The notes under the pieces: model-generated | Told to the model about the DNA's origin: nothing | Database searches by the model: none | Seen by the model: the letters and a program-made list of their open reading frames with translations, nothing else | Translations under genes and position numbers: made by a program | IMG/VR virus record: IMGVR_UViG_3300046009_009524 | Location: 1-35,652 of that record | Strand: one strand, 5' to 3' | Length of the DNA stretch: 35,652 nt | Origin: a virus | Shown here: positions 34,716-35,652 of the stretch, piece after piece | Numbering within the stretch: position 1 is the first letter of the stretch | Layout of the letters: each line of letters begins with the position of its first letter

Positions 34716-35363
34716 TTAAATTTTTTTATGTTTCCAAATATAACCATAAGCTGTTTTTTGTCTTCCATTAACACAAGCACCAACAAATCCATAGTCAGGG
34801 TGTTTTGATATTTCAGCAACACTTTCCCACTCTTTTACAAAATTACCATCTAAAGTATATTGTATAACTGATTTTGTTCTCCAGGGCATTTTTCTATCTT
34901 TTAAGGATGAAGATATTTTATCACCCCATGTTATTTCTCTTCCAGTATTAGATTTACTTATTTTTTGTTTCCATTCTTCAGTATACATAGAATGACCTAT
35001 CATGGATTTGGATTTTTTGTCTCGTGTTTCTTTAGATTGTTTTTTTCCAGTTAACATTTGAGAATATTCAGTTTTTAATCTTTCATATACTCTTGAACCA
35101 ATAACATATGTTTTTTCTTTAACTTTTTGTTTTCCTATAGCCATTAAAAATAAAGCATGTTTAAGTTTATTTTCATTAGGATGTATTTCACAAAGCAGCA
35201 TATGACATAAAAAATGTTCCCTAGCTGTTAATTCTACAAGGTTATTTTTATCATTATTACCTCCTAGACATTTTGGAACAATGTGATGTTTTTCTTTGTA
35301 GCCTTCTAACATTCGGGTTTTGGCTTTTTCTATTATTTGGTTGTATATTTTTTGATAATCCAT
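34716..35363 (-). CDS. HNH homing endonuclease with NUMOD domains
   Basis: 215 aa. The HNH core is HHIVPKCLGGNNDKNNLVEL followed by AREHFLCHMLL (residues about 25-58). NUMOD3 units follow (GKKQSKETRDKKSKS, WKQKISKSNTG) and a C-terminal NUMOD1 (VIQYTLDGNFVKEW...GYIWKHKK), shared with the two GIY-YIG enzymes. Intergenic between the glycosyltransferase and the 2H protein. Confidence 0.88.
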   Translation of the reverse strand: MDYQKIYNQIIEKAKTRMLEGYKEKHHIVPKCLGGNNDKNNLVELTAREHFLCHMLLCEIHPNENKLKHALFLMAIGKQKVKEKTYVIGSRVYERLKTEYSQMLTGKKQSKETRDKKSKSMIGHSMYTEEWKQKISKSNTGREITWGDKISSSLKDRKMPWRTKSVIQYTLDGNFVKEWESVAEISKHPDYGFVGACVNGRQKTAYGYIWKHKKI

Positions 35364-35407
35364 TTGACACTTATTTTATCATACATATGTATAAGTATCA
35401 AAAGGAT

Positions 35408-35652
35408 TTATTCTTTAACTTTAATTTTTATTTTATCTTTTTCACCATCTGGTTTTGAGTATATAGCATATTGAGGTAATAAATCATATTCAATTCCCTT
35501 AAGCATTTTAACATATCTTTTACCAGTACCTGGTTTTAAATAGGCAATAGTCATATGTGGATGATAATCTGGGAAATTGGAAGTAAATGGATATTGTTGT
35601 AAATCAGCATTTGTTTCATGTAAATTATCTCCCTTAATATCAAATTTCAAAA
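35408..35652 (-). CDS. 2H phosphoesterase-like protein, 5' truncated by the window
   Basis: Open frame to the window edge without an ATG; about the last 80 residues are visible. HPHMTIAYLKPG contains the HxT motif that marks the second His of 2H (RNA ligase/cyclic phosphodiesterase) folds. The rest of the protein, including the first HxT, is outside. The protein could be a phage enzyme or a domain of a structural protein. Confidence 0.6.
   Translation of the reverse strand, partial: LKFDIKGDNLHETNADLQQYPFTSNFPDYHPHMTIAYLKPGTGKRYVKMLKGIEYDLLPQYAIYSKPDGEKDKIKIKVKE

Noticed and set aside
35364-35407. 12-bp palindrome ATACATATGTAT (35381-35392) as a promoter or operator
   Set aside because: It is a perfect palindrome, but it is AT-rich and alone; no -33/-7 pair at the right spacing is seen there.
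1-35652. Alternative genetic code with reassigned stop codons
   Set aside because: Genes end normally at TAA, TGA or TAG with tight ATGA overlaps. No in-frame stop needs to be read through, apart from the frameshifted gene near 9.8 kb.
24208-35652. T4-type late promoters (TATAAATA)
   Set aside because: I found no convincing copies on the coding strand before the glycan genes.

Overview
The window is a gene-dense, AT-rich stretch of bacteriophage-type DNA. Essentially every gene lies on the minus strand, so transcription runs from high to low coordinates. The host is most likely a member of the Bacteroidota, probably a flavobacterium. At least 18 genes or operons are preceded by the same promoter, TTTG (or CTTG), exactly 20 nt, then TATATTTA or a close variant, which is the layout of the Bacteroidota housekeeping sigma promoter (TTTG, 19-21 nt, TAnnTTTG). 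Many small proteins also belong to types I associate with flavobacterial phages. Homing endonucleases, a lytic transglycosylase, HNH proteins, a tRNA-like gene and small overlapping operons fit a large lytic-type phage. No capsid or tail genes are in view.

Layout, left to right. (1) 1-5.4 kb: short accessory genes in small operons, including a secreted protein, an RGRP (AT-hook-like) protein and a SWIM zinc-finger protein. (2) 5.4-6.8 kb: a membrane-anchored lytic transglycosylase and a complete tyrosine recombinase. (3) 6.83-9.85 kb: the most unusual part. Next to the recombinase is an integron-like array of eight one-gene cassettes, A to H. Cassettes A to G are separated by at least seven structurally equivalent hairpin sites, each bounded by TAAC and GTTA. 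Each cassette carries its own terminal inverted repeat with a conserved G opposite T, and two sites donate an in-frame start codon and leader peptide. The array abuts a frameshifted gene at 9.62-9.85 kb. (4) 9.9-24.2 kb: more short accessory operons, each with the TTTGGC-type promoter. They include two HExxH metalloprotease-like proteins, a T5orf172-type GIY-YIG protein, a papain-like cysteine peptidase candidate, tandem paralogue families, an irregular tRNA-like gene, two structured gene-poor regions (16.26-16.63 and 18.47-18.95 kb), an HNH protein and a C4 zinc-finger protein. (5) 24.2-35.6 kb: a glycan-modification block on one strand. It has glycosyltransferases of several folds, a sugar epimerase, two methyltransferases, a split transketolase and a StrG-like 2-oxoglutarate oxygenase. 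Three homing endonucleases are inserted in it, and one of them splits a glycosyltransferase gene in two.

The genes suggest a phage that builds or modifies a sugar structure (virion decoration or alteration of host surface glycans; the sequence does not say which) and carries a large set of small early genes. In the 21-22 kb operon, and at 14.5 and 17.7 kb, a conserved C-terminal tail (GGNK or GGDK) is the coding form of a strong Shine-Dalgarno sequence for the next overlapping gene. Functions given as inference are marked as such in the entries.
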